Source: Liolophura sinensis (taxonomy: Eukaryota; Mollusca; Polyplacophora; Chitonida; Chitonidae). Taken from it: a DNA stretch of 64,000 nt. Position 1 is the stretch's first letter; every line of letters begins with the position of its first letter. This document shows, piece by piece, positions 55,601 to 61,600 of this stretch. Under the pieces are notes generated by a model. It did no database searches and was not told the DNA's origin. It was given only the letters and a program-made list of their open reading frames with translations. The stretch spans positions 82,196,644 through 82,260,643 of the forward strand of contig NC_088295.1 in assembly GCF_032854445.1 (NCBI RefSeq), read 5' to 3'. The position numbers were made by a program, and so were the translations under genes.

Positions 55601-58600
55601 GACGTTGGCGTTGTTGTTTCTGTCCCTGTGCTTACAGTTGGGCTACCGGTGCTTGCACTGGGAGTTACAGACGTACTTGTGAAAGGTGATAGAGTTGTCG
55701 CACTTAGACCAGTCGTCGCAGATGTAGTTCCTGTCGTTGTGCTGATACTAGGACCAGTGGTAGTAGTACTTAAAGTTACACCAGAAGGACTTGTAGAAGG
55801 CAATGCTTGTGTAGATGGTACAGTTGAAGTTGTCGTACTCTGCACTGATGATGGTGTTGTAGTTCCAGCTGTTGTAGTTCCAATTGTTGTACTTGGTGTC
55901 GTTGTGCTAATACTTGGGCCAGTGTTGGTAGCACTGGGAGGTACACCAGAAGTACTTGTAGAAAGGAATGATTCTGTAGATGCTACACTTGAAGTTGTGC
56001 TCGGCACAGACGTTGGCGTTGTTGTTTCTGTCCCTGTGCTTACAGTCGGACTACTGGTGCTTGCAATGGAAATTACAGCAGACGTACTTGTAAAAGGTGA
56101 TAAAGTTGTCGCACTTAGACCAGACGTTGCAGATGTAGTTCCTGCAGTTGTGCTGATACTAGGGTCAGTCGATGTCGCACGTGAAGTTACAACAGAAGGA
56201 CTTGTAGACGGCAATGCTTGTGTAGATGGTACAGTTGAAGTTGTCGTACTCTGCACTGATAATGGTGTTGTAGTTCCAGCTGTTGTAGTTCCAATTGTTG
56301 TACTTGGACCAGTGTTGGTAGCACTGGGAGGTACACCAGAAGTACTTGTAGAAAGGAATGATTGTGTAGATGCTACACTTGAAGTTGTGCTCGGTACTAA
56401 CGTTGGCGTTGTTGTTTCTGTTGCTGTGCTTACAGTTGGGCTACTGGTGCTTGCACTTGGAGATACAGACGTACTTGTGAAAGGTGATGAGCTTGCCGTA
56501 CTGAGACCAGTCGTCGCAGATGTAGTTCCTGTCGTTGTGCTGATACTAGGGCCAGTGTTGGTAGCACTTGAAGTTACACCAGAAGTACTTGTAGAAAGGA
56601 ATGATTGTGTGGGTGCTACACTTGAAGTTGTGCTCGGCACTGACGTTGGCGTTGTTGTTTCTGTCCCTGTGCTTACAGTCGGACTACTGGTGCTTGCACT
56701 TGGAGTTACAGACGTACTTGTGAAAGGTGATGAAGTTGTCGTACTAAGAGAAGGAGTCACAGATGTAGTTCCTGTCGTTGTGGTAATACTAGGGTCAGTG
56801 GTAGTGGCATTTGAAGTCACAGGAAAAGTACTTGTAGAAGGCAATGCCTGTGTAGATGGTACAGTTGAAGTTGTCGTACTCTGCACTGATGATAGTGTTG
56901 TAGTTTCAGCTGTTGTAGTTCCAGTTGTTGTACTTGGTGTCGTTGTGCTCATACTTGGGCCAGTGTTGGTAACACTGGGCGGTACACCAGAAGTACTTGT
57001 AGAAAGGAATGATTGTGTAGATGCTACACTTGAGGTTGTGCTCGGCACAGACGTTGGCGTTGTTGTTTCTGTCCCTGTGCTTACAGTTGGGCTACTGGTG
57101 CTTGCACTTGGAGTTACAGACGTACTTGTGAAAGGTGATGAAGTTGTCGTACTCAGACCAGACGTTGCAGATGTAGTTCCTATCGTTGTGCTGATACTAG
57201 GACCAGTGGTAGTAGCACTTGAAGTTACACCAGCAGGACTTGTAGAAGGCAATGCTTGTGTAGATGGTACAGATGAAGTTGTTGTACTCTGCACTGATGA
57301 TAGTGTTGTAGTTCCACTTGTTGTACTTGGTGTCGTTGTGCTAATACTTGGGCCAGTGTTGGTAGCACTGGGAGGTACACCAGAAGTACTTGTAGAAAGG
57401 AATGATTCTGTAGAGGCTACACTTGAAGTTGTGCTCGGCACTGACGTTAGCGTTGTTGTTTCTGTTGCTATGCTGACAGTTGGGCTACTGGTGCTTGCAG
57501 TGGAAAGTACAGCAGACGTACTTGTAAAAGATGATGAAGTTGTCCTACTTAGACCAGACGTTGCAGATGTAGTTCCTGCAGTTGTGCTGATACTAGGGTC
57601 AGTCGATGTCGCACTTGAAGTTACACCAGAAGGACTTGTAGAAGGCAATGCTTGTGTAGATGGTACAGTTGAAGTTGTCGTACTCTGCACTGATGATGGT
57701 GTTGTAGTTCCAGCTGTTGTAGTTCCAATTGTTGTACTTGGTGTCGTTGTGCTTACACTTGGGCCAGTGTTGGTAGCACTGGAAGGTACACCAGAAGTAC
57801 TTGTAGAAAGGAATGATTGTGTGGATACTACACTTGAAGTTGTGCTCGGCACTGACGTTGGCGTTGTTGTTTCTATCCCTGTGCTTACAGTTGGGCTACT
57901 GGTGCTTGCACTTGGAGTGACAGACGTACTTGTAAAAGGTGATAAAGTTGTCGCACTTAGACCAGTCGTCGCAGATGTAATTTTTGTCGTTGTGCTGATA
58001 CTAGGACCAGTGGTAGTAGCACTTGAAGTTACACCAGAAGGACTTGTAAAAGGCAATGCTTGTGTAGATGGTACAGTTGAAGTTGTCGTACTCTGCACCG
58101 ATGATGGTGTTGTAGTTCCAGCTGTTGTAGTTCCAATTGTTGTACTTGGTGTCGTTGTGCTAATACTTGGGCCAGTGTTGGTAGCACTGGGAGGTACACC
58201 AGAAGTACTTGTAGAAAGGAATGATTCTGTAGATTCTACACTTGAAGTTGTGCTCGGCACTGACGTTAGCGTTGTTGTTTCTGTTGCTATGCTGACAGTT
58301 GGGCTACTGGTGTTTGCAGTGGAAAGTACAGCAGACGTAGTTGTAAAAGATGATGAAGTTGTCCTACTTAGACCAGACGTTGCAGATGTAGTTCCTGCAG
58401 TTGTGCTGATACTAGAGTCAGTCGATGTCGCACTTGAAGTTACACCAGAAGGACTTGTAGAAGGCAATGCTTGTGTAGATGGTACAGTTGAAGTTGTCGT
58501 ACTCTGCACTGATGATGGTGTTGTAGTTCCAGCTGTTGTAGTTCCACTTGTTGCACTTGGTGTCGTTGTGCTAATACTTGGGCCAGTGTTGGTAACACTG

Positions 58601-61600
58601 GGAGGTACACCAGAGATACTTGTAGAAAGAAATGATTGTGTGGATGCTACACTTGAAGTTGTGCTCGGCACTGACGTTGGCGTTGCTGTTTCTGTCCCTG
58701 TGCTTACAGTTGGGCTACTGGTGCTTGCACTGGGCGTTACAGACGTACTTGTGAAAGGTGATAAAGTTGTCGCACTTAGACCAGTCGTCGCAGATGTAGT
58801 TCTTGTCGTTGTGCTGATACTAGGACCAGTGGTAGTAGCACTTAAAGTTACACCAGAAGGACTTGTAGAAGGCAATGCTTGTGTAGATGGTACAGTTGAA
58901 GTTGTCGTACTCTGCACTGATGATGGTGTTGTAGTTCCAGCTGTTGTAGTTCCAATTGTTGTACTTGGTGTCGTTGTGCTAATACTTGGGCCAGTGTTGG
59001 TAGCACTGGGAGGTACACCAGAAGTACTTGTAGAAAGGAATGATTCTGTAGATGCTACACTTGAAGTTGTGCTCGGCACTGACGATAGCGTTGTTGTTTC
59101 TGTTGCTATGCGGACAGTTGGGCTACTGGTGCTTGCAGTGGAAAGTACAGCAGACGCACTTGTAAAAGATGATGAAGTTGTCCTACTTAGACCAGACGTT
59201 GCAGATGTAGTTCCTGCAGTTGTGCTGATACTAGGGTCAGTCGATGTCGCACTTGAAGTTACACCAGAAGGACTTGTAGAAGGCAATGCTTGTGTAGATG
59301 GTACAGTTGAAGTTGTCGTACTCTGCACTGATGATGGTGTTGTAGTTCCAGCTGTTGTAGTTCCAATTGTTGTACTTGGTGTCGCTGTGCTTACACTTGG
59401 GCCAGTGTTGGTAGCACTGGAAGGTACACCAGAAGTACCTGTAGAAAGGAATGATTGTGTGGATACTACACTTGAAGTTGTGCTCGGCACTGACGTTGGC
59501 GTTTTTGTTTCTATCCCTGTGCTTACAGTTGGGCTACTGGTGCTTGCACTTGGAGTTACAGACGTACTTGTAAAAGGTGATAAAGTTGTCGCACTTAGAC
59601 CAGTCGTCGCAGATGTAGTTCCTGTCGTTGTGCTGATACTAGGCCCAGTGGTAGTAGTACTTAAAGTTACACCAGAAGGACTTGTAGAAGGCAATGCTTG
59701 TGTAGATGGTACAGTTGAAGTTGTCGTACTCTGCACTGATGATGGTGTTGTAGTTCCAGCTGTTGTAGTTCCAATTGTTGTACTTGGTGTCGTTGTGCTT
59801 ACACTTGGGCCAGTGTTGGTAGCACTGGAAGGTACACCAGAAGTACTTGTAGAAAGGAATGATTGTGTGGATACTACACTTGAAATTGTGCTCGGCACTG
59901 ACGTTGGCGTTGTTGTTTCTATCCCTGTGCTTACAGTTGGGCTACTGGTGCTAGCACTTGGAGTTACAGACGTACTTGTAAAAGGTGATAAAGTGGTCGC
60001 ACTTAGACCAGTCGTCGCAGATGTAGTTCCTGTCGTTGTGGTGATACTAGGACCAGTGGTAGTAGTACTTAAAGTTACACCAGAAGGACTTGTAGAAGGC
60101 AATGCTTGTGTAGATGGTACAGTTGAAGTTGTCGTACTCTGCACTGACAATGGTGTTGTAGTTCCAGCTGTTGTAGTTCCAATTGTTGTACTTGGGCCAG
60201 TGTTGGTAGCACTGGGAGGTACACCAGAAGTACTTGTAGAAAGGAATGATTGTGTAGATGCTACACTTGAAGTTGTGCTCGGTACTAACGTTGGCGTTGT
60301 TGTTTCTGTTGCTGTGCTTACAGTTGGGCTACTGGTGCTTGCACTTGGAGATACAGACGTACTTGTGAAAGGTGATGAGCTTGCCGTACTGAGACCAGTC
60401 GTAGCAGATGCAGTTCCTGTCGTTGTGCTGATACTAGGGCCAGTGTTGGTAGCACTTGAAGTTACACCAGAAGTACTTGTAGAAAGGAATGATTGTGTGG
60501 GTGCTACACTTGATGTTGTGCTCGGCACTGACGTTGGCGTTGTTGTTTCTGTCCCTGTGCTTACAGTCGGGCTACTGGTGCTTGCACTTGGAGTTACAGA
60601 CGTACTTGTGAAAGGTGATGAAGTTGTCGTACTAAGAGAAGGAGTCACAGATGTAGTTCCTGTCGTTGTGGTAATACTAGGGTCAGTGGTAGTGGCACTT
60701 GAAGTCACAGGAAAGGTACTTGTAGAAAGCAATGCTTGGGTAGATGGTACAGTTGAAGTTGTTGTACTCTGCACTGATGATGGTGTTGTAGTTTCAGCTG
60801 TTGTAGTTACATTTGTTGTACTTGGTGTCGTTGTTCTACCACTTGGGCCAGTGTTGGTAACACTGGGAGGTACACCAGAAGAGCTTGTAGATAGGAATGA
60901 TTGAGTAGGTGCTACACTTGAAGTTGTGCTCGGCACTGACGTTCGCGTTGTTGTTTCTGTTGCTGTGCTTACAGTTGGTCTACTGGTGGTTGCACTTGTA
61001 GTTACAGACGTACTTGTAAAAGATGATGAAGTTGTCCTACTTAGACCAGACGTTGCAGATGTAGTTCCTGCAGTTGTGCTGATATTAGGGTCAGTCGATG
61101 TCGCACTTGAAGTTACACCAGAAGAACTTGTAGAAGGCAATGCTTGTGTAGATGGTACAGTTGAAGTTGTCGTACTCTGCACTGATGATGGTGTTGTAGT
61201 TCCAGCTGTTGTAGTTCCAATTGTTGTACTTGGTGTCGTTGTGCTTACACTTGGGCCAGTGTTGGTAGCACTGGAAGGTACACCAGAAGTACTTGTAGAA
61301 AGGAATGATTGTGTGGATACTACACTTGAAGTTGTGCTCGGCACTGACGTTGGCGTTGTTGTTTCTATCCCTGTGCTTACAGTTGGGCTACTGGTGCTTG
61401 CACTTGGAGTTACAGACGTACTTGTAAAAGGTGATAAAGTTGTCGCACTTAGACCAGTCGTCGCAGATGTAGTTCTTGTCGTTGTGCTGATACTAGGACC
61501 AGTGGTAGTAGCACTTAAAGTTACACCAGAAGGACTTGTAGAAGGCAATGCTTGTGTAGATGGTACAGTTAAAGTTGTCGTACTCTGCACTGATGATGGT

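Noticed and set aside
22040-60904. Three very long plus-strand open frames coding for Val/Leu/Gly-rich repeats
   Set aside because: They lie exactly opposite the mucin exon. Their ends coincide with the rare codon pairs that create antisense stops. They have no start context, splice context or recognisable domain, and the minus strand continues into matching NIDO, AMOP, VWD and EGF exons.
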